A DNA stretch of 64,000 nucleotides, taken from the NCBI GenBank assembly GCA_003184365.1, contig NKYR01000103.1, positions 62,001 through 126,000 of the forward strand. The letters run 5' to 3'. This DNA is from Evernia prunastri (Eukaryota > Ascomycota > Lecanoromycetes > Lecanorales > Parmeliaceae). A program made the position numbers and the translations under genes. Below the pieces are notes generated by a model that saw only the letters and a program-made list of their open reading frames with translations, ran no database searches and was not told the origin of the DNA. This document shows positions 45,320-56,430 of the stretch, in pieces (position 1 is the stretch's first letter; every line of letters starts with the position of its first letter).

Positions 45320-46971
45320 TCAGCATCCCGAACTTGCCTCTCTGAATCTCTCTACGGCCTCATCAATCGCAGTGAGGATCCAATTCCTTCTACCAGCCCA
45401 AGTCTTGGCATCAACACCCGTGAGCAAATCTTCGAACTTGTTGTCGATGATCTGAAAGTTCAGGTTTTGTGCCTTGAAGAGTGCCTCCACCTCCTTCATG
45501 GCATCCATGGCCTTGATCATTTTTGGAAGTAGCTGGTTGTAATTATTGACCAAGGCTCTTACGAGCTCCAACACCTTCACTTGAGTAGTCTTGTCTTCGT
45601 TATCCCGGGTAATCTGGCCGACGGCATCGTTGTAAGCCTGTTTAGCCTTCGCGGCTTTGCTAGCTTCAATCGCCGTGCCAATTTGGCACCACGCGATGAA
45701 GGCTCCAATCACACCGAGTGTGATCGCATTGTCTCGGGCCGTTCTCTGTCAGAATAAGTCAGTACCATTCGGAAGGAGCTTTGATGCACAGCATGAGGGT
45801 TTGGCACGTTTCCAGCTTACCCATTTATCATCCTCGTCATTTCTGATCTTGGTCTGCGCCGTGATATCATCCTGCAGACGGACGATCTCAGCATCCATAA
45901 CATCGCCATAGGGTTCTTGATTTTCGCCATTCGACTTCAATTTTCGCTTGCCCGTGTTGGGATCAATTGGTCCGGTCAAGAAATTCTCTTTGATCCTCTG
46001 CACATTCTTTGAATTGATGTCTGTTTTGGTGTAGAACTAGTGTGGGACGTTAGCGAAATCACTTAACACGCTCAGTGATGAAGCGAGCATTTGTTTGATT
46101 GCGAGAGGCGATTCTACGTACAGCTTGAAGAAGCCCGACCATTTCTGTAGCATCCTGGCCCTTAGCTTTCGATACTTTGGCGAGGTTTGTTACTACCATT
46201 TTAGTATTTTCCTTGGGCTCCTCGAAAGCAGTGTCCTTTGGTCCAGTCCTATACTTCTCGTCGAGAAGGGTCTGGAAATTGTTATAAAGACTTATGTCAG
46301 TCTTGTCCTTCATCAAGCCAATGCACTGGTCAGCAAATGCAACGGCTCCATTGGCTGAGGTTGCTAAGCAATGAAGTTGTTAGTTCATGCTTTATCACGG
46401 CGAGAACACTTGGCGTGGTGCGGAGAGATGCATGGCGTGAACAAATCGGGCTACAATTCGTGGGAACAATCTTCTTACTCAATCTTCCCAAGCCATTTGT
46501 ATTAAACTCATCACAATGAGTAGAAACGCTGACAGTTGTGTCCCGAAGTAACTGTGGGACGAAAACGTCAGCCATTGATAAAAGGAATAACTACGTATCA
46601 ACTCACAGCGTATACTCCAGAGTCAATTTGGTCAACTGCTTTGAATGCAGATTTGATAAATTTCTTTTAAAAGGCTTCCTTCGAGCTTGTGTAGGTCATG
46701 CCCATGACAACATATTGATATATGTCTAAAGATAAATAATTAGCTAGGTTACTGGCGACATACTGGGCAAAGCAGAGTCAAGGAAGGTAGCTTCACCAAA
46801 ATAGCCTTGAGTTTGCAAAATGAATCGATTGGTTTGATTATCTGGAGCCTTGGTGATGACTGAACTGGGCGACGTTACGAGAACAGTCTGCATAGCAGCT
46901 TTCACCTGAGTCTCGTTCTCAGACTGCGGCACCCATTGCTCACTAGCAGAAAGAGTGGCAACTGTCGCCAT
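45320..46971 (-). CDS. Helical pore-forming-toxin-like protein, six exons, with one in-frame stop
   Basis: Proposed exons 46971-46764, 46725-46607, 46551-46479, 46363-46122, 46036-45821 and 45745-45320; all junctions keep phase and the product would be about 427 positions long. The protein is almost entirely alpha-helical with long charged helices, and exon 6 contains one hydrophobic segment (AITLGVIGAFIAWCQIGTAI) followed by a further long helix region. A long helical bundle carrying a single hydrophobic hairpin is the plan of the HBL/XaxA/Cry6-type alpha pore-forming toxins; this assignment is by architecture and is tentative. No signal peptide. Break: a TAA lies in frame at 46667-46669 in exon 2, with coding-like sequence on both sides. 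It faces the MACPF-like gene across a shared upstream region. Confidence 0.5.
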
Positions 46972-47864
46972 GGTGATTCAAGGGCTCAGATGGATTCGAT
47001 CAAGTAAGAGAAAAGAGTAAGATCAGAAAAAGGATATTCCAAGTATGCAAGCGAAGATAGAGGGTGAAAGAGGTCCCGCTGTTCTCTAATCGAATTCAGA
47101 GGGAAGCCCACCTAATTTATGCTTCCAGATCAACCTCTAGTCTCTGAAAACCCATTGCATAGGCCGCAATTTTTCTCATTGCTCTCGATACCGTTTAACA
47201 CATTGCAGTTGAAAAATCAAATAATCTGGAATGCGAGTGCAGTTCCTCTGCGTTGTTCAGCTCTGCACAATCCGCCGAGCTCTCAGCTAGAGCGGGCGCC
47301 AATCACAACTGCAGTCATATCACGGTCTCGGCGAACTTCTGCGTTGTTCAGCTCTGCACAATCCGCCAAGCTCTCGCTGGAGCGGGCGCCAATCACAATT
47401 GCAGCCACACCACGGTCTCGCCGAACTTCTATGTTGTTCAGCTCTGTACAATCCGCCAAGCTCTCGCTGGAGCGGGCGCCAATCACAATTGCAGCCACAC
47501 CACGGTCCCGCCGAACTTCTATACAAAACATAACCTGCTGATCTTCACAGAAATATCGATTTTGCTCAAGTATCCAATGGAAGACTAACATTATTACACC
47601 AGGATGTGAACACACTTCTGCGGAATCTCGGCCCGTTAGTTTTTTGTTATCTGAACGGCGACAAAAATCTTCGAATAAGCCAAAATTAATTTCAATCAAA
47701 GGTTACTTGATCTCCACCTTCAGCTATCATCGAAGTGGCTGTTTGAAATCAATGGAACTTAAATAGTGTGGTGTTCTTCAACACTTCCCCTTACTATAAA
47801 CTATCTGAACAAAAACCAAATTCATCGCACAACCTGTTCCGATTATTCCAACAAATCATTCACC
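46972..47864. promoter_or_regulatory. Shared divergent upstream region of the pore-former pair
   Basis: 893 bp separate the two start codons. The middle is occupied by three 90-bp tandem repeats (47252-47521). The stretch next to the plus-strand gene is AT-rich and includes aacttaaatag near 47757, a possible core promoter. Confidence 0.45.
47252..47521. repeat. Three 90-bp tandem repeats in the divergent promoter
   Basis: Units begin gttgttcagctctg at 47252, 47343 and 47433. Units 2 and 3 are nearly identical; unit 1 is more diverged. Each unit holds gagcgggcgccaatcac, including a CCAAT pentamer, so the array supplies three evenly spaced CCAAT boxes. Because the period is a multiple of three, long open frames appear on both strands; they are not considered genes. 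Confidence 0.85.
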
Positions 47865-50373
47865 ATGCCCGACCCACCCAAGTCGACCTGGCCCGACTTC
47901 CATATTGCTGTTATTAGCAAAGGTGGCACTTTGTACCCTTCCTTTCCAAGTAAACAGATCTCGGGAGGCGATGCTGATAAAATCACCTTGCTACAAATTC
48001 GCGAAGTGGCAGGAATGTAAGCATCATCTGGAAAACTGCGTCACCCTCCAATACAAAGACGAATGATCAGCTAACAAACAATTTCGCTGCAACCTAGATC
48101 TGAGAAGTTGAGATTCAGTGCTGATGGAGAGACTCTGCTTAGCGATGAGACATCCTTATCATATTACATGTCTTTAAAAGGCATTGTAAGTCGAATTCAC
48201 CATGTGCATGCCCAAAGCACTCTTTCATAAATCTAACTTTATCAGAACGTCAAAGGAGGGGAACAGAGAGAAAACAAAGCCACCGTTACCGTTAAGGTTG
48301 ACTTGATCTTGGGCGCCGCTGTTGCCTCCCCTCCTGCCGCAGGAGGAGGCAGCAAAGGCCCTACCTTGGCTGAGACCGTCAAATTCCAGGAGGATATTGA
48401 CAAACTAATTCAAGGTATGCAAGGGGGGAATGCGGTCAAGCTTGGCGAGTTGACGAGGTTGTCTGCAACGTTGGGGGCTCTTAAGACTAATTCGATGAGC
48501 TTTGCTGCTTCTGCGGGGTAAGTGCAGCCTGAAGAAGTCATTACTCCTCCGTTTTTATTTCTTAAGAACCGGTCCTAACATGAAGACATTGACAGAAAGG
48601 ACGGACTCACCGAACCGATTGACCTGACGGAGCAGCAATGGGACCAAATTTTTAGAAACAATCGTGCGCTACATGGATGGTATTTCAAGGGCAATGTGCT
48701 GGTCAAGGCTAGAAAACGAGGTTCGTGCACCTTACACTAATAATTTCCACTGCTAACAATGGAATAGCGTTCAACCTGAGTCCGACTTTAGCAGCGAATA
48801 ACCCACCTCCTGCTCAGAAAGCGATCGAGAGCCCAAAAGATGAAACGAAAAAGGATGATGCAACCGCATCTACGGCGCAAAAACAAGTATCCAGCCCCAA
48901 AGCAAGTGTATGTATGCCTGCTAGAAGCAGTAACCCAGTACCAAGTGACGGACGTGGCTTAGTTGTCAATAGGCAGGACCACTGCCCCCAATTCCCCCTT
49001 TCTACGTCTTTGACGACTCCAATGTCGAAGTCACTGAGATGACAAGTGCCCTGGAAAAGCAGATGGCAGAGCAGGGTTTCAGCTCCCTGGCTGTCAGGGC
49101 TTCTGGGTAAACGAAATCCTAACCCCATTCTTCCTCCCGTCTTCGTTGACTCTAACTCTAAACTAGTGGCGGCGGGGCAGAGGGAGCGCAAGCCACTGGC
49201 TCGCTTGCCATTGAACACGAAATTTCCACGGCAACTAAACAGCTCCAAGCTAGTCAGGTCAACTCTGTTCACATATCGTACAAGGTGAGGAAAGCTTCTA
49301 ACAATTGCCAACGTCAAAACCTCAAATTAAGCTAACAGTTCGACTTCTACAGTTTCCCAGAGCTGCAGTAGAACTAGACACATATTGCTTGGAATTGACA
49401 GACGAGTGCAAGAAGCAAGCCCTGGCATGTAGGAATAGGGCTGATGTTGATAGATGGGAGCGAGAATATGGTAAGTGCTTAAAAAATCATCGAGACACTG
49501 CAACCATCATCTGAGTAGGCTGTACTGAACCATGTGTAGGGAGCGTCTTACTACTCAGTTCACTCTCGGTGGAGAATTGACTAGCACTCGTTTTTTCCAA
49601 AGCACAGACTCAGGCGAGCTGTCAGCTTTTAAAGATGGCGTCAAGATTGCTGCTGGCTTGAGTATATCAAGTCCAGTTGCTTCTGGTGGTGGTAGTATTG
49701 CCTCATCAGAGGGTAAAGAAGGCTCCCAAGGCGAAAGAAGGGCCAGTCAAAGTGCCAGACTAGCATGGCAGGCTCGTGGAGGAGACACTCTGCTCTGCTC
49801 GAAGTACGTCTCTCAGATATCCTCCATGTATCTTTTTTATGTTCGTAGCAAACGTTTAGAAAACTAACACTTTCATTAGTCCTCCGCTATGGGCGAGTAC
49901 CGTCAAAAACTATCTGCTTTGGCGTATCATGGATGTGAGTATTACCACGTGATGAGTGCAAAGCCACTATTGATGCATTATGTTGTCGGATACCTCCATG
50001 TACTAACCTTTATCAACAGCAGCAAGGGATAGTGAGAATGATAGATTTTATCAAGATCATTCATCCAAAATCTGGGCAATTCCTTGAGAACCCTGTGACC
50101 GCTTCCAAGACATCTGGGGACCCTGGAAAAGCTGACGTCAACGTGTGGGCATTACTGAGCTCAATATTGAAGCAAGATTCTAACAAGGATACGGTTACGA
50201 TCAAATCTTTCTACGAATCTCAACAGTTCGATATCAACGAGTTCAATAAGTCGCTAGGCGAGGATGGCACAGACCTGAAACTGACGTCGAAAATCAGCTG
50301 GGTAGACCTTCTTGAGCAGAAGATTTATATTGGTTTAATGTGCTATAAGAAGGGTTTAATCTTGAAGAATTAG
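47865..50373 (+). CDS. MACPF/perforin-like protein, eleven exons, with one frame break
   Basis: Proposed exons 47865-48016, 48098-48185, 48246-48517, 48596-48720, 48768-48907, 48973-49106, 49167-49284, 49353-49470, 49540-49803, 49880-49934 and 50020-50373. The N-terminal third looks like a small beta-rich domain followed by a Gly/Pro linker. The MACPF core is recognised by FPRAAVELD with LELTDECKKQA, a WEREYG...QFTLGGEL segment corresponding to the MACPF signature with its paired glycines, and a later WQARGGDTLLCS block seen in fungal MACPF proteins. No signal peptide, as usual for fungal members. Break: at the start of exon 9 (about 49540-49555) the frame needed downstream is one base out from that delivered by the intron; no alternative splice site repairs it. 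Expected role: membrane pore formation, possibly with a partner. Confidence 0.65.
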
Positions 50374-51393
50374 AACATAGCCGATGAAGATATTGAAAGC
50401 CTAAATATGATTACAGATCTCCAACTATCTTTTGTCCCTTACTTATTTTACCATGTTACTGCTCCGTGGAATCTTCGAAGTTCAGAAGGACACAGGATGT
50501 CACGAACGCTGCCGATACCAGAACAACTACTTTGCAAGACAAAGCAACTTGAAACCTAGTATAGCACGAGAAAGAGGTATATGCTGCAGTCTTCAATGCT
50601 AGCGCTATGTCTGATTCTGACTGATTTCACAACAACGGAGCCAAGACTCCCACGAGCTCCTTCTTTTGAAAAATTCCGCTGGAAATTCAATTTATATGAC
50701 ATATTTCAAGCTCAACCGTCCGTTAGATCCCGTCGATGAAATATTAAGCCCCGAGTCGATATCTCAGAATTCGCCCAGCTATGATAAAATGCGCTCTGAC
50801 GCACGATAAATTTGGAATATAGAAATTCATATTACTCTTCTTGCTGATCTGTTAATATAATACTAATTTATTATTATTCTCTAGTAAATTTTTTCAAAAC
50901 AAATCTAGTTACTTTATAATAAAAAAGATATAATGCTGGTCAAGCTATTGATAGTTTTTGTTGATGCCATCAATTTGCCGCTTTATTAGAACTCCTCCAT
51001 TCATTTACGGTAACAGTACTAGAATGATTTTTCGGCAGCTTTATCGAAAGTCTGATACAAGAAGCATATTGTACCAGATTTGAGGGCTATGATGTCTATT
51101 GAAATGCATTTCGAACAGTTTCTCCGCATAGATGCAAGCCCAAATAGAAATCTATCGGGACGATTGTAGACCAACTTGCTAGGCATTGTTTGGGTCCTTT
51201 CAGCAAGCTAAGGGCTTCTCTCCTCTATGCTTGAAACTGCATGATACATACCTATGAAGTTATCATATTAGCGATATCAACATTGAAGCACGGGCTCTCA
51301 CCGTATGATGCTACCACGCTCAACGACGAAACTAATACTTGTGCGGTATCCTCATCCAGAGACGGGAATTCCCCATTTAACTTTCTCTAGCTC
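50374..51393. other. Gene-free, AT-rich
   Basis: About 1 kb with falling GC content (notably 50780-51000). No supported gene or repeat. Confidence 0.5.
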
Positions 51394-52389
51394 ATGGAAA
51401 AGACTGGGTTGCCAGCAGCGAAGAAGCCGCTAGCTCCAAATCAGAAAGAAGCGAAGGCAAAGTTGAAAAATTCAAACCACATGTTCACCAAGAAAGCGAC
51501 ATCCGAACAGAAGCTAGGGCATCGCCAGATTCCACCACCGGCTGGGAAGCTCGCTGCGCGCTTAATATCGATTCAAACAGAACCAGAATCAACGTTAGAT
51601 GTAGCCGACCGGGCAAGCATCACTTCTAGCACTTTCTCAGATGACGAGCCTTCAGACGGCGATATAATATCTGAGCATTCTCCAGCTAATCTACGTTCAA
51701 GTCCGGTGATTAATGACAAAATCGCCATATTTCAGCATCAACTCGCATATCTGTCTCCTTTAGACTCGGATCTCGAGGCCGCTACCTTTCTTCAACCTGG
51801 TAGTCTTGGGTCTTAAGGACCGCCCCTTTGTTTTCGGGGAAAGGTATTAGATAGCTCAGAACCAGACACTCTGAATCAATATGGGCTGCTGTGCAAAGCA
51901 CAGGCGACGAGAGAGGGCGAGAAGAGCTCTGCATCAACATCAGCGAAACCTGCCCTTGCCCGGAATGAAGACCCTCGAGTTTTTATTAATATGAACACGG
52001 CTTGATCAACATTCATCTGCGGATCTCAAGGTTCTGGCAATAGCTATACGCTTTCCTGCATGTTGCAGAGTCGTCTTATACGATCAGGGCTTGGGAAGTT
52101 ACCCAAACCACTCGCTGCCATGGTGTTTCATTACGACAATTTTGTCTCAATGGGAAGTAAACGATTGTGCGAAGCAGCATATCTCTGTTCTGCCGGCGTA
52201 CCTGTCGGAGTTCTGGTATCACCCATGAGCTACTGGCAGATGAAGGAGGCATATGAAGGTATACCCGTTTCGTCAGCGAGTGGTATCAAGCCCAGAGTCT
52301 TCCCGATTAGATTCCAAGACAAACACCTAAATGTATCACGAATGATGAACATGATGGCCGTGAGTAATAAGGATAGTGTCAGACAGTGA
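51394..52389 (+). pseudogene. Decayed P-loop NTPase-like gene
   Basis: The ATG at 51394 opens a 140-codon Lys/Ser-rich N-terminal part that stops at 51816. From about 51890 another frame reads on to ARNEDPRVFINMNTA, meets TGA at 52003-52005, and continues STFICGSQGSGNSYTLSCML, FHYDNFVS, CEAAYLCSAGVPVGVLVSP and LNVSRMMNMMAV. These blocks match a conserved ascomycete ATP-binding family of unknown function. The Walker A motif has Asn in place of the essential Lys, and the TGA stands where Trp is expected. Two independent lesions make inactivation likely. The normal C-terminal region is absent. Confidence 0.65.
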
Positions 52390-52479
52390 ATGAATAGTAG
52401 ATTGAGCATGTATATAGTTGATTATATCTATCCAATGAAGTGTTTACAAGTTACGAATATAAGAATGTATTATTAAAAC

Positions 52480-53559
52480 TCAGGGCAATTCCACTGCGAC
52501 TACACTACTGTTCGCCCACGCCGCGTCTCCGGTCGCATTTGACGACGGGGCCGACAATTCTCGGTCGCCGAACGATGTCGTGGGGAAACTGGTGCATTTA
52601 TAAAAGACGCCTTGATTTTCGACAATCACATTAGCACACCATCTGCCGGCAAGTTCAAAGGTTGGGGAATTCTTTGCGGATAATGTGCGGTGGGAAAGGT
52701 ACACAGGGGGAGTGGAACATACTGCCAGCATAATACACGTAATTATTCGGCATAACCTTCTGCGAATCTGCCTTCAACTGATGACAGTTATTGATAGTGT
52801 ATACCTCATGAAATGGCACCCTCTGGTTGGTCGCCGCCACGAGATACACATGCGCTAGCTCGTGTACCAGCCACGACCTCAAGTTGCGCGCCAGCGGGTG
52901 CCCCAACCCTCGGAACTTATTCGTCGCTCGGTCCACAGCTATGCAAGGCCTCTTAACCGTTGGCTCCACCGGTCGGTTGGGTGCAAACCAAGGGGGACAC
53001 AACGCTACTATATTCGTGCCCCCTACGAAAATGGCAAACGCGTTAGAGCCTAGACGGGCGCAGTCCTGCCTCGCGAAGGCTTGTACCCAGGGCGTCAATC
53101 CTACTTGCGTGGGGGAAGGATCAGAGATGGGCGGTGATGGTAAGCATGCTATGACTGGGCTGGTCACTTTGCCAAATCCGGGCTGGGCAAGGCCGGGGAG
53201 GACGGGCGTGCCGTAGGCGATGTTTTGGAGGATGCTGCGGACGAAGGGCGCGGAGCGAACGTCCTTGAAGAAGGTGTTGTAGGCGGCGCTTGTGAAGGAG
53301 ACCGAGGTATCGGTGATGGCAGGTTGGAGAAATTCGGGTATTGAGGAGAGGATCGAGGCTATTTGGGTAGCGTTGGCGCCGCAACCTTGGATGGAGTAGA
53401 GGCCGCTGGCTACGGCGTCCTCGGAGACTGGGAAGCATTAGCTAGGAAAGGAGAGTGGCCGAGAGGGGGTCGAGACAAACACTGTCTTGGTTGGTTCGCT
53501 GGATTGGCGGTACAGAAGGTTGCTGCGATTGTACAGTACAAGATGAAGAGGGGTCTCAT
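52480..53559 (-). CDS. Secreted HExxH metalloprotease-like protein (deuterolysin-like)
   Basis: ATG at 53559 with a hydrophobic leader (MRPLFILYCTIAATF); an intron of about 85-100 nt ending at 53428 leads into the main exon 53427-52655. This exon encodes VSEDAVASGLYSIQGCGANA, then a catalytic-looking LVHELAHVYL (HExxH zinc motif) and NNCHQLKADSQKVMPNNYVYYAG, the pattern near the C-terminus of fungal M35-like peptidases. The exact donor of intron 1 is uncertain. The main frame stops at 52655; a further open stretch to 52480 (RWCANVIVENQGVFYKC) may be a last exon, but no splice pair fits perfectly. The usual third zinc ligand of M35 is not evident, so activity is unproven. Confidence 0.6.
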
Positions 53560-54803
53560 GATTGCTATGATGGCGGTTCCCTGCTTCTTTGGACAGCTAT
53601 GTTGCGCTCCTCCTTCTCCGAGATAACGATGGATGCTGAGCGATAAGTGTGATTTCCACAGAGTATAGAAGATTGATCTGAGTAGATTCTAATGAACAAA
53701 CAGTGACGTGCGATCATTGTCGGTTATGGATTATTTCCTCAGTGGCTGTATGCATATCATGCGCACCAACGTTCTTGTCGCCCGCCTGATCGGCTTTGGT
53801 GGATACCATTGATGTCGCTTTGTCCACTATTGGCGCATTTGGCGCAAAGACAGAGGAATATGTAAAGAGGTGCGGGAGTAACTATTCAGGAAGGAGAGGT
53901 TGCTTAATTTGTGCCTTTTCCTATTCTTTTCCTCTTCTTCCCCTTCTTTTAATTGTTTATCTAATCTGCTGCTGTCTTTTAGGCAATCGATTAGCCTCGA
54001 GACCATCTTGCCGATCAAGGTTCGAGTCTCATCCATCCACTATCTAGCCATCCTGCTTTAATCCTCTTACATTTCTCAATCAACACCCTTCCGCACTATG
54101 ACGCTCGGTGAGTCTGACTTTAAACGTTGGTTTGTTCGAGACCCATGTGATTTGAGTGACAATGTTCACACGTGAGGCGAAGAAGATGTAGTAACTTGGC
54201 GAAGTGGCCGTTAGGATTGCTGATAAGACTATGTGAAAGCGTCACTGGCGTTCATAGACGTGATATTTTGATGGGATATTTGTCTGTGATATATCCATCA
54301 AGCAAGTGGACAAGGTTGATAAGGAAAGGTCTTTTTGTTATCATTTGACATATCTCACCAAGAGAATTTTCACAATACTGTTAGTTTCCATCCTTACTCA
54401 TAGAAAAAAATCCATCGCTTTTGATAGAGTAGCCTTTAGGTTGTTCTTACTAACTTCAGCAAGAAAACATGGGTCAATATCTCGGCCACACGGTCAGATA
54501 TTGGCTTGCTCACGAAGATCCATATTCTTTTTAAACACCCTCCAGCCAGCAAGGGCCAGCTTTGGTCTGCTTCGATGATGCTACTCGCTACCTAGTGAGA
54601 GATTACAGTTGTATTGTCAAAACATTACCAGCGTCTCCAACTTTCACTTCTTTATTTTTCTGTACTTCCCTCGCTTCACGCTGCAACTGATCAGATAATT
54701 ATTTTGAATCGAGCGGGTATAAAAGTTGTTCCACATCTTCATCTAGAGTCGAAGGATGCAAAGTTGCAAACCATAAGGATTTTTATTCTGGTGCAGACTA
54801 AAG
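53560..54803. other. Intergenic, no supported gene
   Basis: Pyrimidine-rich tract at 53920-53955. The sequence aaggttcgagtctc near 54008 resembles a tRNA B box but its T-stem does not pair. Short open frames elsewhere. Confidence 0.4.
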
Positions 54804-55537
54804 TAAGGTACCTACCTTACGGGCGTGCCCTACAATGTGCACACCGTATTGAGACAGTATTGATACCATCTAAGGTATATAATCGTAGCTTTACGAGAAA
54901 TCTGACTCATAACAGTAACATAACTAATATTTCCTAGAAACCGAATAGTTTTAATTTACTGAATCAATCTTAGAGCGGTTTTTGATATTAGCGCGTATCC
55001 CAATTAGAGCTGTTAGGAGTTTACTTATCAAGATTCCTAAAAAAACCGTACGGACACCGTGTCAGAAAACCCTGTCAAGTATTGTAGATTAGTGACGTCA
55101 AGACTTTATATAATACAATAACATCTTCTATAATACACGAGAACTTTGGTCGAGTGGTAAACAGTGTAGAGTAGATCGTAGATCGTAGGTTCGTAGGTCG
55201 TAGGTTCGTAGTTGTAGCTATTCAAATTTCATGCGAGATTCTTGAATCTTTATACAAAAATGTTACTCGCAGTCTTACTATTTAGAGCTCCATCAGTGGG
55301 ACTAGTAGTGTAATTAAAGTTCTGAGTGTATCTTAGTATCTTTTTAACGGTGTCGGAATCGTTTCTTAAAAATTAACGGTGTCAAAGTTCAATACTATTC
55401 AAATTTTATCTTCGTAAACACATGGTATTTGTCTATAATTGTATTTTAAAAAATAAACCCTCTCAATCACTTGATATCGTATCAGTACTGTCTCAATACG
55501 GTGTGCACATACTAAGGCACGCCCGTAAGGTACCTTA
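54804..55537. mobile_element. 734-bp inverted-repeat element (MITE-like)
   Basis: The left arm (about 54804-54869) and the reverse complement of the right arm (about 55476-55537) share the blocks ttacgggcgtgcc and gtgcacaccgtattgagaca in the same order with few mismatches; the outer ends are taaggtac and gtacctta. The interior is AT-rich, has no open frame of note and includes short gtaggttc-like direct repeats at 55166-55215. This is the form of a non-autonomous DNA transposon. A target-site duplication is not clear. Confidence 0.65.
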
Positions 55538-55710
55538 AGCGCTACTCTACGGCAATAACCGTGCTGGCGCACCTTTTAGGTTGACCCCGCCGCTGCGGTA
55601 CCCCTCATGCCGCTTTGACGGGACAAAATTGCGTCATCCGTGGTCCTTTCGTTGCTCCCATTGCGCTTGAGAGTGTAAACATTTGTCCAAGACATCAAAA
55701 TAAACATACC

Positions 55711-56430
55711 ATGGCACCCCCCCGACGAGCTCTCATAGCGGTAACCTCAGCTCACGCGCCTTTGTACCCAGACGGCAAAGAAACCGGCCTCTTTATCACC
55801 GAAGCCCTGCACCCATTCAACGTCTTCCGCCAGGCAGGCTTCGAGGTCGATCTCGTCTCCGAAACAGGCTCGTACCAACCGGACTGGCTTTCCCAGCAGA
55901 AAGAGTGGCTGAACGACGAAGACCAGAAGATCTGGGAAGACCACAGTAGCGACTTTCGATCCAAATTGGACCACATTTTGAAACCGACGGATATCAAATA
56001 TGATAACTACGGACTGTTCTTCGCCTCTGCCGGCCACGCTTCTCTGATCGATTACCCCGATGCTGAAGGCTTGCAAAGCATCGCTTCGCACATGTACACT
56101 GATGGCGGCATCGTTTCCGCCGTCTGCCACGGCGGGGCCATCTTCCCCGGTATCATCGACCCCAAGACTGGCAAGTCCATCATCTCGGGCAAGAAAGTGA
56201 CGGGCTTCACTACACAGGGAGAGGAAGAAGAGGGCGTGCTGGATACGATCATCAGCTGGAAACGGCCTACGATTGAGAAGGCGGCCGCGGAGGCAGGCGC
56301 TACATACGTCGCTCCTCCGGGGCCGTGGGCGGCTTTTGCACATACGGATGGGCGCATCGTGACGGGTGCGAATCCTGCAAGTGCCCATGTGACGGCTGAG
56401 GAGGCCGTCAAGGCGTTCGATAAGCTCTAG
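55711..56430 (+). CDS. HSP31: Hsp31-like DJ-1/PfpI family chaperone/glyoxalase
   Basis: 239 residues from the ATG at 55711 (context taccATGG); an upstream in-frame extension is less likely. The family's nucleophile elbow AVCHGG puts Cys at residue 139 with His following, and the conserved acidic residue is in FITEALHPF (Glu 31). The DJ-1/PfpI fold pattern runs ALIAVTS, FEVDLVSE, YDNYGLFFASAGHASLIDYP and GKKVTGFT. Fungal Hsp31-type proteins act as stress chaperones and as glutathione-independent glyoxalase III, converting methylglyoxal to D-lactate in the cytosol. Single exon. Confidence 0.9.
   Translation: MAPPRRALIAVTSAHAPLYPDGKETGLFITEALHPFNVFRQAGFEVDLVSETGSYQPDWLSQQKEWLNDEDQKIWEDHSSDFRSKLDHILKPTDIKYDNYGLFFASAGHASLIDYPDAEGLQSIASHMYTDGGIVSAVCHGGAIFPGIIDPKTGKSIISGKKVTGFTTQGEEEEGVLDTIISWKRPTIEKAAAEAGATYVAPPGPWAAFAHTDGRIVTGANPASAHVTAEEAVKAFDKL

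Noticed and set aside
47119..47699. Long open frames on both strands through the 90-bp repeats
   Set aside because: They follow from a period divisible by three without stops, have repeat composition and lie in the divergent promoter.
54000..54030. B-box-like aaggttcgagtctc, possible tRNA
   Set aside because: The five bases on each side of the TTCGAGT loop pair at only two positions and no matching D-arm or acceptor stem is found.
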